From Methylomarinum sp. (lineage in GTDB: Bacteria > Pseudomonadota > Gammaproteobacteria > Methylococcales > Methylomonadaceae), in NCBI GenBank assembly GCA_013139755.1, contig WTAG01000137.1, forward strand, positions 1 to 17,351: 17,351 nt of DNA, given 5' to 3'. Below, piece after piece: positions 6,962 to 15,319 of the stretch. Numbering within the stretch: the stretch's first letter is position 1; each line of letters begins with the position of its first letter. The notes beneath the pieces were generated by a model. It saw only the letters and a list, made by a program, of their open reading frames with translations. It made no database searches and was not told the origin of the DNA. Both the position numbers and the translations under genes were made by a program.

Positions 6962-7708
6962 TTAAATATCGGAGCAAGTTGGGCAGTTAGCATTTTTGCG
7001 TAACTTCATTTCATTCCATTGCATGGATAATCCATCTAGCAATAATAACCGACCATTTAAGCTTTCCCCAATGTCCATAATCAGTTTCATCGCTTCCATT
7101 GCCTGAATACTTCCAATAATGCCTGTAATGGGGGAAATAACACCATTGGTTGCGCAGTTCTGCATTTCCTCGCCGGTATCGCTATATAAACAGTTGTAAC
7201 AAGGGCTATTGCCACTTCCCGCTGTAAAGACAGATACTTGACCTTCAAAGCGGATTGCAGCACCTGAAACTAAAGGGGTTTTATACTTTACGCAGGCAGT
7301 GTTAACGGCAAATCGAGTGGTAAAATTATCGCAACAGTCCAATACAATATCCGCACTCTGTACTTCATTATTTAAAGCCTCACCCTCTAATTTTTGTTTA
7401 ACAGCTATCACTTTTACATCAGGATTAATGTTTTTAAGTGTCTTTTGGGTTGAAATAACTTTGTCTGTCCCTATATCGGATGTGTGATGAGCAATTTGTC
7501 TTTGTAAATTGGATAAATCAACCTCATCATCATCGAAAATTGTAATTTGTCCTACACCGGCTGCGGCTAAGTAGATGGATGCAGGTGAGCCTAGTCCACC
7601 CGCACCCACAATAAGCACTTTTGCGGACAACAGTTTTTGCTGGCCTTCAATATCAACTTGGGGCAGCATAATTTGACGGCTGTAACGGAGTAATTGTTGG
7701 TCATTCAT
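6962..7708 (-). CDS. moeB: MoeB/ThiF/HesA-family sulfur-carrier adenylyltransferase
   Basis: A 248-aa E1-like enzyme that adenylates the C-terminal Gly-Gly of a small ubiquitin-like sulfur carrier (MoaD for molybdopterin, ThiS for thiamine). Seen in order: RYSRQIMLP (8-16), nucleotide loop GAGGLG (35-40), DDDEVDLSNLQRQ (59-71) with the arginine finger, DCCDNFTTR (124-132), and a structural zinc site formed by CYNC (170, 173) and CPTC (242, 245). Cys185 (MQNC) is at the position used for sulfur transfer in ThiF-type enzymes. Length equals E. coli MoeB (about 249 aa) with no rhodanese extension. MoeB is the likeliest assignment, but ThiF cannot be excluded because no moa or thi gene is adjacent. 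It is divergent from groES and convergent with the small membrane gene. Confidence 0.9.
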   Translation of the reverse strand: MNDQQLLRYSRQIMLPQVDIEGQQKLLSAKVLIVGAGGLGSPASIYLAAAGVGQITIFDDDEVDLSNLQRQIAHHTSDIGTDKVISTQKTLKNINPDVKVIAVKQKLEGEALNNEVQSADIVLDCCDNFTTRFAVNTACVKYKTPLVSGAAIRFEGQVSVFTAGSGNSPCYNCLYSDTGEEMQNCATNGVISPITGIIGSIQAMEAMKLIMDIGESLNGRLLLLDGLSMQWNEMKLRKNANCPTCSDI

Positions 7709-7754
7709 AGGATGTAATTATACGCGATGATGAAGAGAGAGATAAGCCATATAC

Positions 7755-7782
7755 TTGACAGAGTGCAAAACCAGATTATTAT
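7755..7782 (+). promoter_or_regulatory. groESL promoter
   Basis: Consensus -35 TTGACA (7755-7760), 16-nt spacer, -10 TATTAT (7777-7782). The CIRCE operator begins at the last base of the -10 box and covers the predicted start site (near 7789), so bound HrcA would block RNA polymerase directly. Confidence 0.8.
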
Positions 7783-7808
7783 TAGCACTCATTACTAGCG
7801 AGTGCTAA
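7782..7808. promoter_or_regulatory. CIRCE element (HrcA operator)
   Basis: TTAGCACTC (7782-7790), 9-nt spacer, GAGTGCTAA (7800-7808): an exact match to the CIRCE consensus. CIRCE is bound by the heat-shock repressor HrcA. E. coli lacks this system and relies on sigma32, so the host must have hrcA, which is not in this window. Confidence 0.95.
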
Positions 7809-7842
7809 TAACACTATTAATTATTTTTATGGAGAGATATAA

Positions 7843-8130
7843 ATGAATATACGTCCGTTACACGACAGAGTTATTGTCAAACGTGTTGAAGAAGAAACAA
7901 CGTCAGCTGGTGGCATCGTATTACCTGGTTCAGCAACTGAAAAACCAAGTGAAGGCGAAGTTTTAGCTGTGGGTAATGGCAAGCAACTGGATAACGGTGA
8001 TGTGCGTGCATTGGAAGTAAAAGTTGGTGATAAAGTGCTTTTTGGTAAGTACTCAGGCAACGAAGTTAAAATTAACGGTGAAGAACTTATCGTTATGCGT
8101 GAAGAAGACATCATGGGTATTTTAGATTAA
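7843..8130 (+). CDS. groES: Co-chaperonin GroES
   Basis: A 95-aa 10-kDa chaperonin, the heptameric lid of the GroEL folding chamber. It starts [14 protein letters not shown] and has the mobile-loop region [14 protein letters not shown] (residues about 16-29), [23 protein letters not shown] and the terminal [10 protein letters not shown]. Length and sequence are canonical. GGAGAG lies 7 nt upstream of the ATG. First gene of the groESL operon; groEL starts 55 nt downstream. Regulation by HrcA/CIRCE is visible directly upstream. Confidence 0.98.
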   Translation: MNIRPLHDRVIVKRVEEETTSAGGIVLPGSATEKPSEGEVLAVGNGKQLDNGDVRALEVKVGDKVLFGKYSGNEVKINGEELIVMREEDIMGILD

Positions 8131-8173
8131 GCCTCGCTTGATTGATTATTACTATTAACTATTCATTTATTAG

Positions 8174-9838
<1,665 letters not shown>

Positions 9839-9871
9839 GTGTTGTCTTAAAGCTCTTTCGCTTTAGTCAAA

Positions 9872-9905
9872 AAACCCAGCCATTTTTAATGGCTGGGTTT
9901 TTTTA
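9872..9905 (+). terminator. Intrinsic terminator of groESL
   Basis: AAACCCAGCCATT and AATGGCTGGGTTT form a perfect stem (9872-9884 with 9888-9900) around a TTT loop, continued by a run of T to 9904, about 33 nt after the groEL stop. Classic rho-independent form. Confidence 0.95.
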
Positions 9906-9938
9906 TGCCTGCGAGTCGGTATACTTATTAACGATGAC

Positions 9939-9960
9939 TGTAGAGCGTACTTAAGTCCGC
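9939..9960 (-). repeat. 22-nt interspersed repeat, copy 1 (inverted)
   Basis: TGTAGAGC-GT-ACTTAAGTCCGC, the reverse complement of the copies at 10144-10165 and 11363-11384 with three mismatches. The core GCGGACT/AGTCTGC arms of the other copies form a REP-like short hairpin. Confidence 0.65.
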
Positions 9961-9964
9961 CTTA

Positions 9965-10120
9965 TACCAATCCCAATAGATTTATACTTAAACCCCTATG
10001 CCTAAGAGAAATCGTTCATTCCTGCGTGCTCTTAGCAGAGATCTATAGTGTACGCATGGATTCCCGATTAAAGATTTCGGGAATGACGATTATTACAGTG
10101 ATTATTTATTGGGATTGGTA
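9965..10120. mobile_element. 156-bp MITE-like element
   Basis: TACCAATCCCAATA at 9965-9978 is exactly inverted at 10107-10120, and both ends are flanked by TTA in direct orientation (9962-9964 and 10121-10123), as a 3-bp target duplication would be. It encodes no protein. Inside is a second perfect hairpin, ATTCCCGA/TCGGGAAT (10060-10067 with 10077-10084). A non-autonomous element mobilised by a transposase elsewhere is the likeliest reading; TTA is short enough to match by chance. Confidence 0.55.
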
Positions 10121-10143
10121 TTAGATGATAAATCAGTACCATA

Positions 10144-10165
10144 GCGGACTGAAGTCTGCTCTACA
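10144..10165 (+). repeat. 22-nt interspersed repeat, copy 2
   Basis: GCGGACTGAAGTCTGC followed by TCTACA, identical over all 22 nt to copy 3 at 11363-11384. With copy 1 it forms an inverted pair enclosing the MITE-like element. Confidence 0.75.
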
Positions 10166-10341
10166 AAGACATAAGCATCATTAGATGCTTGGTAATTTCC
10201 CTGGGTGGAGTTGAATTAGTGGAAGAACTTTTAATTAAAGGAAGCAGCGTGTTGCTTAAGCTGATTGTTGCTGGAGCGGTAAATATGGATGAAGCCGTGC
10301 ATGGCTTTTTTAGAAAGGCGACATGAGCGTATAAATCTAAT

Positions 10342-10368
10342 CGTTCCCACGCATAAGTGTGGGGAACG
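10342..10368. repeat. Hairpin repeat downstream of the YeeE/YedE pair
   Basis: CGTTCCCAC (10342-10350) and GTGGGGAACG (10359-10368) pair with one bulged base. It lies 10 nt beyond the stop of the downstream YeeE/YedE gene, but on that strand it is not followed by T, so a dispersed repeat or RNA 3'-end stabiliser is more likely than a terminator. Confidence 0.5.
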
Positions 10369-10378
10369 AAAAAATAGA

Positions 10379-10795
10379 TTATTTTTTTTGACTTAACCAG
10401 TTTTGGCTAAAAAAACCTGCGTAGATTGATATAACCATTACTATAGCTTCAATACTGCCTAATCCAAGGCTAGCAACAGCAGGTCCTGGACAATAACCAC
10501 TCATGCCCCAGCCAATACCAAATATAGCTGCCCCACCTAATAAGGCTTTATCAATTTGAGTGCGTTTTGATACATGGAAAGCTTTTTCAAATAATGGTTC
10601 GGGACGCTTCAATATTAATCGGAATGAAATGAAGGTAACGGTGAGTGCGCCAATCATAACAAAGGCTAGACTGGGATCCCAGTCACCGGCAATATCTAAA
10701 AAACCAATCACTTTGTTAGGGTTAATCATCTGTGATAGTGATAATCCTAGCCCAAAAATAATGCCACTTATAAGGGCAATTGCAATTTTTTTCAT
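10379..10795 (-). CDS. YeeE/YedE-family (sulfur transport) half-transporter, second subunit
   Basis: A 138-aa integral membrane protein with about four transmembrane segments. It has the family's GMSGYCPGPA motif (about residues 97-106) with its conserved Cys, and an N-terminal GIIFGLGLSLSQM segment (about 11-23). YeeE/YedE proteins carry thiosulfate or other sulfur compounds into cells; full-length members have two such halves, while many bacteria encode them as two short adjacent genes, as here. The ATG overlaps the upstream partner's stop (TAATG), so the two are translationally coupled and probably form one transporter. The transported substrate is not determinable from this sequence. Confidence 0.87.
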   Translation of the reverse strand: MKKIAIALISGIIFGLGLSLSQMINPNKVIGFLDIAGDWDPSLAFVMIGALTVTFISFRLILKRPEPLFEKAFHVSKRTQIDKALLGGAAIFGIGWGMSGYCPGPAVASLGLGSIEAIVMVISIYAGFFSQNWLSQKK

Positions 10796-11214
10796 TAAAC
10801 TAACTCCGCAACGTGCTTGATGATGAAAACCGTTAGCATGCCTGATGCCATAAAAGTAATCGTTGCAAAGATAGAGCGTTTAGATAGATTGGCAATGCCA
10901 CAAATACCATGACCACTGGTGCAACCACTGCCAAGTCGTGTGCCTATGCCTACTAAATAGCCGCCGACAGCGATTAGCCATAAAGGATAGTTTTCACGTG
11001 GAATAAAGAAGTCGGGAGCGATAAACTGAAATATGACAGCACCAATGATAAGGCCAACAAGAAACGTTAGGCGCCAGTATTCTTCAGCTTTGGGTGATTG
11101 GAATAAACCATTCATGATACCGCTAATACCAGCCATTCGGCCGTTAAATAATAAAAGAATCGTGACACTAAGGCCGATAAGTGCTCCTCCAAGAATGGAT
11201 GGGAGGATGTTCAT
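10795..11214 (-). CDS. YeeE/YedE-family half-transporter, first subunit
   Basis: About 139 aa with roughly four transmembrane helices and the motif GSGCTSGHGICG, the conserved Cys/Gly/His block of the N-terminal half of YeeE/YedE transporters. Together with the overlapping downstream gene, which carries the GYCPGPA block, it makes up the equivalent of one full-length transporter. The frame opens at a GTG (11223), but the ATG three codons on (11212-11214) is preceded by GTGGAAAAC with a GGA at suitable distance and gives the familiar start MNILPSILGGALIG, so I choose the ATG; the GTG start remains possible. No dedicated sulfur enzyme gene is adjacent, so the substrate is open. Confidence 0.85.
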   Translation of the reverse strand: MNILPSILGGALIGLSVTILLLFNGRMAGISGIMNGLFQSPKAEEYWRLTFLVGLIIGAVIFQFIAPDFFIPRENYPLWLIAVGGYLVGIGTRLGSGCTSGHGICGIANLSKRSIFATITFMASGMLTVFIIKHVAELV

Positions 11215-11223
11215 GTTTTCCAC

Positions 11224-11396
11224 AATAAAATTACCTAATTAAATAATATATTAATATTCTACTATGATTTCTTAACTCTTAGGAGTGAGAGCTTAAATAG
11301 AGTTGCCAGATATGGGGGTAGACCTGGAGGAAAGTACTAAATAGCCCGCTTTTGGGTGCAAGGCGGACTGAAGTCTGCTCTACAGTCTAAGTGTTA
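11224..11396. other. Intergenic segment with 22-nt repeat
   Basis: Short intergenic segment between the hydrolase gene and the YeeE/YedE pair. It holds the third copy of the 22-nt repeat (11363-11384), which ends 12 nt beyond the hydrolase stop codon. I see no gene and no clear promoter in it. Confidence 0.5.
11363..11384 (+). repeat. 22-nt interspersed repeat, copy 3
   Basis: Identical to 10144-10165 across 22 nt, and preceded by the similar context aag/ata. As a solo copy away from the MITE-like element, it shows that this unit is dispersed independently. Confidence 0.75.
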
Positions 11397-12068
11397 TTAA
11401 CTTCTTTTATTAATCCACTCAGTACAGGTCTGAATGATTTCTTTAAAGACAGATTCTTCGGTACGATCAATACGTTTAAGAAGTTTAAAAGAATGATCAC
11501 CACCTTCAATAATATGTAAAGTAGGTTGAGGCGAGAGGGTTTCTAGTAGTGGTTTAAAAACATCCAGTTTGCATAAGGAATCCCTAGAGCCTTGAATAAA
11601 CAGCATAGGCTCATGGATAACTTTTAAATGATCAAATCGAGGTTTGTCAGACTTGCCAGGAGCATGTAATGGGTAGCCAAATAAGATAATACCCGCGTAC
11701 AAATCTTCTTTGGCAGCTAATATTGTGGCATATCTACCGCCCATACTAATACCAGAAAGAAAAATCTGTTTACGATTAACCCCAGTTTTTTTTATCACTG
11801 CATCAATGACTTTTAGCCATGTTTCTTCCAGTACATGGGGTGTATTGGGTGCCTTTAAGCCTTGTTCCATATAAGGGAAATTAAACTTAACGGTTAAAAT
11901 ATTATTTTCCGCGACTCCTTCGTGTATCGCACTGAGTGAGCTAGAGTTCATATCACGCGCTGCACCATGGGCGATAATGAGTACGGATGTATAATGCTCG
12001 GGAATTAACCATACAGATGATATATCGGCTTTTTGAGTGATGGTTATCGTATGGTGTTCAGTTTTCAT
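11397..12068 (-). CDS. Alpha/beta hydrolase (dienelactone-hydrolase-like, KANL3/Tex30-type)
   Basis: A serine-hydrolase-fold protein. The frame opens at a TTG at 12119 (240 aa), but the ATG at 12066-12068 gives a 223-aa protein that begins just before the first strand, so that start is preferred, although neither has a clear ribosome binding site. Visible elements in order: LIIAHGAARDMNS (oxyanion region), nucleophile elbow GISMGGR with the catalytic Ser, LFIQGSRDSLC with the acid Asp, and EGGDHSF with the catalytic His. The AHGA-x-x-D-M and GISMGG-R pattern resembles the KANL3/Tex30-like hydrolases of unknown substrate found in many proteobacteria. It is probably cytoplasmic: there is no signal peptide. 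Monocistronic; a repeat follows its stop. Confidence 0.85.
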   Translation of the reverse strand: MKTEHHTITITQKADISSVWLIPEHYTSVLIIAHGAARDMNSSSLSAIHEGVAENNILTVKFNFPYMEQGLKAPNTPHVLEETWLKVIDAVIKKTGVNRKQIFLSGISMGGRYATILAAKEDLYAGIILFGYPLHAPGKSDKPRFDHLKVIHEPMLFIQGSRDSLCKLDVFKPLLETLSPQPTLHIIEGGDHSFKLLKRIDRTEESVFKEIIQTCTEWINKRS

Positions 12069-12164
12069 AATATTTTTGCAAATAGCGTGGGATGCTTTAG
12101 GGCTAGTATGGGGTGTCAAAAAACCAATAGTTTAACTTATTTTTAGAAAGTTCAATAATATTAC

Positions 12165-12193
12165 TTGACGAAAATTCAATAACTCCATAGAAT
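12165..12193 (+). promoter_or_regulatory. Promoter of tRNA-Asp
   Basis: TTGACG (12165-12170), 17-nt spacer, TAGAAT (12188-12193). The predicted start at about 12200 gives a 5-nt leader before the tRNA, which is typical for a single tRNA gene. Confidence 0.75.
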
Positions 12194-12204
12194 ACGCCTT
12201 CTTC

Positions 12205-12281
12205 GGAGCGGTAGTTCAGTTGGTTAGAATACCGGCCTGTCACGCCGGGGGTCGCGGGTTCGAGTCCCGTCCGCTCCGCCA
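12205..12281 (+). tRNA. tRNA-Asp (GUC)
   Basis: A 77-nt tRNA with encoded CCA. The acceptor stem GGAGCGG pairs with CCGCTCC; the anticodon stem CCGGC/GCCGG (12232-12236 and 12244-12248) encloses CTGTCAC with anticodon GTC at 12239-12241; the T arm has GGTTCGAGTCC. The sequence is nearly the same as E. coli tRNA-Asp. The 3' CCA overlaps a small hairpin, CCAATAT-tttt-ATATTGG (12279-12296), that may mark the precursor's 3' end. Confidence 0.98.
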
Positions 12282-13303
12282 ATATTTTTATATTGGCTCG
12301 ACCTCCAAAATATATCATTTCAATAAAAAGAGAATAGATCATTTTTTCTCTGTCAATTTAATAAGCATTCTTTAGGCAACCCTAATCTGTAACTTCTACA
12401 GCACAAGTCACAATTTTTTAGTTTCACAGTCATTGTGGAACTGCAACTGAGTTATTGTACCCTATAGCAACGTCCATCCTCTGTGGGGGCGCTTTGTTGC
12501 TAAAGCTGACTAATCTCAGTAGCATTATCGCCTGATAATATCGGCATGTATTCTGTGGTTTATGTGGAAGGTAGAGTTACGAGAGTGTTGAAAAAGTCAT
12601 CGCAAAAATCCTTATTCCGCAAGCTTCATACAGGCTGTAATATTCTTACATTGCAGATTAAAGACATACAAGTGTTCAGGTGTAAAATACAACTCGATTG
12701 CGTATATTCTCAGTCACCTTAAATCCCTCTAATCCCGGTCATACTGCAGTGAATGATAATATCCAGAGCACAGGAAGTCCCTCGACATTAAGCGGATACA
12801 GAGTTTACGTTCATGTATTTGAGTCCCGGTCAATCCCAGCCGAGATGATATATATTAAGAATAAATAACGTTATTCTAAAACTGGCTGAAGCTTGTATGC
12901 AATCAGGAAATATAATGCAAGACTTTCTCTTTAAGTCCTTTTATGTTTTTCTTGTAAAATATCGACAATTAATGTTGGTAATATAAGTATATTTGAACTA
13001 CTCTTCGTTTGTCTTAATGTTAGGGGCTAACATAATTCCAAGTTAACTGACTTGTCCTCGTTTAGGGTTATTTCAGTATTATAAATAGCGAGCTATACAG
13101 TTATAGTCTTAAGGCTTGTTCTAAATATTTTGATATCAAAGTAAAGGCAATGTCATCAATTGCTTATATAATATCAAAAAACATGTATATAAGTATGATT
13201 GCTTAGTGTTTATGTAGGGTTTGAATGCCGAACTAACTATATATTAACGAGTAATAATAAATATTTGAAAGAACAGGTAAAAATAAAAACAAAAGGAAAA
13301 CAG
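12282..13303. other. About 1 kb without a supported gene
   Basis: AT-rich DNA with frequent stops in every frame and no coding stretch I can recognise. It contains a few short palindromes, for example TTTGATATCAAA near 13128-13140, GCAAT/ATTGC near 13147-13163, and an inverted CAAGCTTCA/TGAAGCTTG pair (12620-12628 and 12888-12896). A perfect TATAAT at 13167-13172 could be the -10 box for the downstream collar gene, with no convincing -35 partner. It may be a decayed insertion, a long regulatory region or an unrecognised small RNA. Confidence 0.5.
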
Positions 13304-13996
13304 ATGAAATTAACAGTATCGAAATCATTTTTTACTTTATTAGCAGGGGTTGCTTTGGCTACCTCAATAACGTGGAGCAAACCCAGTTTTGCTTGTAGCC
13401 CGTCCGGTGAAGGTATGTTGGGCAGTGTGTGTATTTTTGCCGGGAATTTTGCACCACGAAACTATGCCATGGCTGCAGGGCAGTTAGTGCAAATCTCTGA
13501 AAATTCGGCTCTTTATTCACTGCTCGGCACAATATATGGGGGTGATGGTAGAGTTACCTTTGCTTTGCCTGATTTGCGTGGACGTGCAGCTATTGGTTTT
13601 GGCCGCGGTCCTGGGTTAAGTGATTACAAATTAGGTGTTCGTGGTGGTGTTGAGACAGTTATTTTAACCGCAGCACAAATGCCTGCGCATAAACATACCG
13701 CAACTTCAACGGCGACCACAACAGCAACTTTGAATGCAGCGCCAGGCTCTGCTGCGGATAGTGTCGCGCAAGATAAAGCTTTATATTCAGCGGGAGCAAG
13801 AGGTGAAACTGGACCAAGTATTTATAGGGATGCCGCTCCTAGTGTTGCAATGAAAGCAGGGTCGGTTACAGCAACGACGACGGTAACGACTGAAATTGCT
13901 AATACCGGTGGTAGCCAAGCACATGAGAATCGTATGCCTTATCTGCCTATGAACTATATTATTGCTATGCAAGGGATTTTTCCTTCAAGACAATAA
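13304..13996 (+). CDS. Exported tail-collar-domain protein (microcystin-dependent protein-like)
   Basis: The frame opens earlier (13199), but AAGGAAA just before the ATG at 13304 and the signal peptide that starts there fix the start, giving 230 aa. Residues 1-30 are a Sec signal peptide (MKLTVSKSFFTLLAGVALA...) with probable cleavage after SFA. The mature part is a phage tail collar domain as in Mdp proteins: GSVCIFAGNFAPRNYAMAAGQ, LYSLLGTIYGGDG, the signature LPDLRGR (88-94), LTAAQMPAHKH (121-131), a Thr/Ala-rich middle and the terminal RMPYLPMNYIIAMQG. Phage versions lack signal peptides, so this is a domesticated, exported form; two cysteines near the mature N-terminus (31 and 43) could form a disulfide. 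Role unknown; a surface or extracellular fibre component is plausible. Confidence 0.88.
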   Translation: MKLTVSKSFFTLLAGVALATSITWSKPSFACSPSGEGMLGSVCIFAGNFAPRNYAMAAGQLVQISENSALYSLLGTIYGGDGRVTFALPDLRGRAAIGFGRGPGLSDYKLGVRGGVETVILTAAQMPAHKHTATSTATTTATLNAAPGSAADSVAQDKALYSAGARGETGPSIYRDAAPSVAMKAGSVTATTTVTTEIANTGGSQAHENRMPYLPMNYIIAMQGIFPSRQ

Positions 13997-14009
13997 TTGT
14001 AGCATGGTA

Positions 14010-14050
14010 CTGAGGAGGGCTTTTATTGCCTCCTCAGCGAGGGTTTATTT
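14010..14050 (+). terminator. Possible terminator after the tail-collar gene
   Basis: CTGAGGAGG (14010-14018) and CCTCCTCAG (14029-14037) form a perfect 9-bp stem 14 nt after the stop. The T-rich tract (gtttattttta) begins only after CGAGG, so termination may be incomplete, leaving read-through into the Sel1 gene possible. Confidence 0.55.
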
Positions 14051-14072
14051 TTATGGATATACAAAGTTTTAA

Positions 14073-15095
14073 ATGATCTCTTCAGTAAATAGGGTAGCTC
14101 AAAGGCGCTGTTTTTTTTATAAAATAGTCATGATTATAGGTTTAGTGATGGCCTTAACAGCCTGCTCATTAACCCCAAATAAACAGCAATCAGCCGTAAA
14201 TAATTTAGCCAGTGATTTAAATAAAGCACAGCTACTGTTATCAAAAAAAGACTATCAGGCTGCCTATCAGGAATATAAGACACATGCGAAAAATGGCAAT
14301 GCCTTGGCTCAATTTAGTCTAGCCTTATTTTATCAAAATGGCTGGGGGCGGCAAGTTAATCAGACTCGGGCGTGCCAATGGTATGAAAAAGCAGCGCAAG
14401 GTAAGATTCCAGCGGCTTACCAGTTTTATGGGGATTGTTTAAAGCAAGGTATCCATCGCCCGGTAGATTCAGTTGCCGCGATTAAAGCGTATGAGTCGGC
14501 CGTCAGCTTAGGGCTATTTGGTTCTCTTTGTAGTATCGGCGAACTGTATATACAGGGGCAAGGTGTTATAAAAGATGTACCGAAAGGTATAGTGCTTTGT
14601 CAGCAAGCCGCCCAGAAAGGCAGCCCAGTTGCGGCAATGCGATTAGCCGATTTGTTTTATCAAGGGATTGATATAAAGCAGGACTACAAACAAGCGGCAC
14701 AATGGTATGCGGGCTTGGCGGAGAGAAAAATAGCCAAGGCGCAATACCGTTTAGCAGAAATTTTACATCAAGGGTTAGGTGTTAATAAAAATAACCAAGC
14801 AGCACGCTACTGGTATGAAAGTGCAGCCGAACAGGGCTATTTGGAAGCTTATTTACCGACAGCAGAGCTGTATTTTTATGCCGAAGAAAATCCCAAAAAT
14901 AGTAAGCCACTACCGGCATATACAGCAAAAGCCTATTTATGGTTAACAGCCTTGCTAAAAAGAGCAGATAACAAAGAGTTAGATCTAAAAGCAGTGAATG
15001 CATTGCATAAAAAAGTATTAAATATAATGCCAAAACAATGGCATGTTGAATTAGATAAAAAAGTGGAAGAACATTTAAAACATATCGAGCTGTAG
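14073..15095 (+). CDS. Sel1-repeat lipoprotein
   Basis: A 340-aa protein with a lipoprotein signal: basic N-region (RVAQRR), hydrophobic core and lipobox LTAC with Cys31 as the lipidation site. A second in-frame ATG at 14130 would give an even shorter signal; neither has a good ribosome binding site, so the start is uncertain. The mature part is a chain of about five Sel1-like helical repeats (about 74-256), with the repeat pattern of A-x-x-x-L-x-x-x-Y-x-x-G, then A-x-x-W-Y-x-x-A-A-x-x-G (for example LALFYQNGWG...CQWYEKAAQG and LAEILHQGLGVNKN...ARYWYESAAEQG). Sel1 repeats are protein-interaction scaffolds. Residue 32 is Ser, not Asp, so outer-membrane delivery is expected. It lies between the exported collar protein and the giant protein and may act with them. 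Confidence 0.88.
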   Translation: MISSVNRVAQRRCFFYKIVMIIGLVMALTACSLTPNKQQSAVNNLASDLNKAQLLLSKKDYQAAYQEYKTHAKNGNALAQFSLALFYQNGWGRQVNQTRACQWYEKAAQGKIPAAYQFYGDCLKQGIHRPVDSVAAIKAYESAVSLGLFGSLCSIGELYIQGQGVIKDVPKGIVLCQQAAQKGSPVAAMRLADLFYQGIDIKQDYKQAAQWYAGLAERKIAKAQYRLAEILHQGLGVNKNNQAARYWYESAAEQGYLEAYLPTAELYFYAEENPKNSKPLPAYTAKAYLWLTALLKRADNKELDLKAVNALHKKVLNIMPKQWHVELDKKVEEHLKHIEL

Positions 15096-15098
15096 CTA

Positions 15099-15264
15099 GC
15101 CACAGATTTACGCGGATTAAAGGAAAAAGCCAATAGGTCTTTAGTCTTGTATCCATTTAAATCCGTGGTAAAAACACAGATTTCACGAATAGGCACGGAT
15201 TTAGAAGGGAGAAAGTGTTAAGGTTTTTTCTTTTAGATCTGTGTTTATCCGTGCAATCCGTGGC
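15099..15264. repeat. 166-bp MITE-like palindromic repeat
   Basis: GCCACAGATTTACGCGGAT at 15099-15117 is imperfectly inverted at the right end (15235-15264), where the bottom strand reads GCCACGGATTGCACGGAT. Further cacagattt and atccgtgg units occur inside (about 15160-15205), so the element is built from repeated half-palindromes. This family of AATCCGTG/CACGGATT sequences is common as an intergenic repeat in various bacteria. It fills most of the gap between the Sel1 lipoprotein and the giant protein genes. Confidence 0.6.
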
Positions 15265-15319
15265 AAAAGTGAATTTGGTGTGGTTTAGTTAGGTGAACCT
15301 TTATTAAGGCAGGTATGTG

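Noticed and set aside
7827..8114. 95-aa minus-strand frame
   Set aside because: Complete antisense shadow of groES.
10219..10326. 35-codon plus-strand frame starting at GTG (VEELLIKGSSVLLK...)
   Set aside because: Amphipathic-looking but short, without a ribosome binding site or recognised homologue; possibly a gene remnant, not enough to call.
12103..12342. 79-aa minus-strand frame containing TGLEPATPGVTGRYSNQL
   Set aside because: It is the antisense translation of tRNA-Asp, a well-known spurious protein pattern in databases.
12800..12840. GAGTCCCGGTCAATCCC, resembling the tRNA-Asp T-arm sequence, as an attachment-site duplicate
   Set aside because: Only about nine bases match and the acceptor end is not duplicated, so no integration site is supported.
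14782..15196. Two minus-strand frames of 124 and 87 aa
   Set aside because: Antisense to the 3' end of the Sel1 gene and the adjoining repeat; no start signals.
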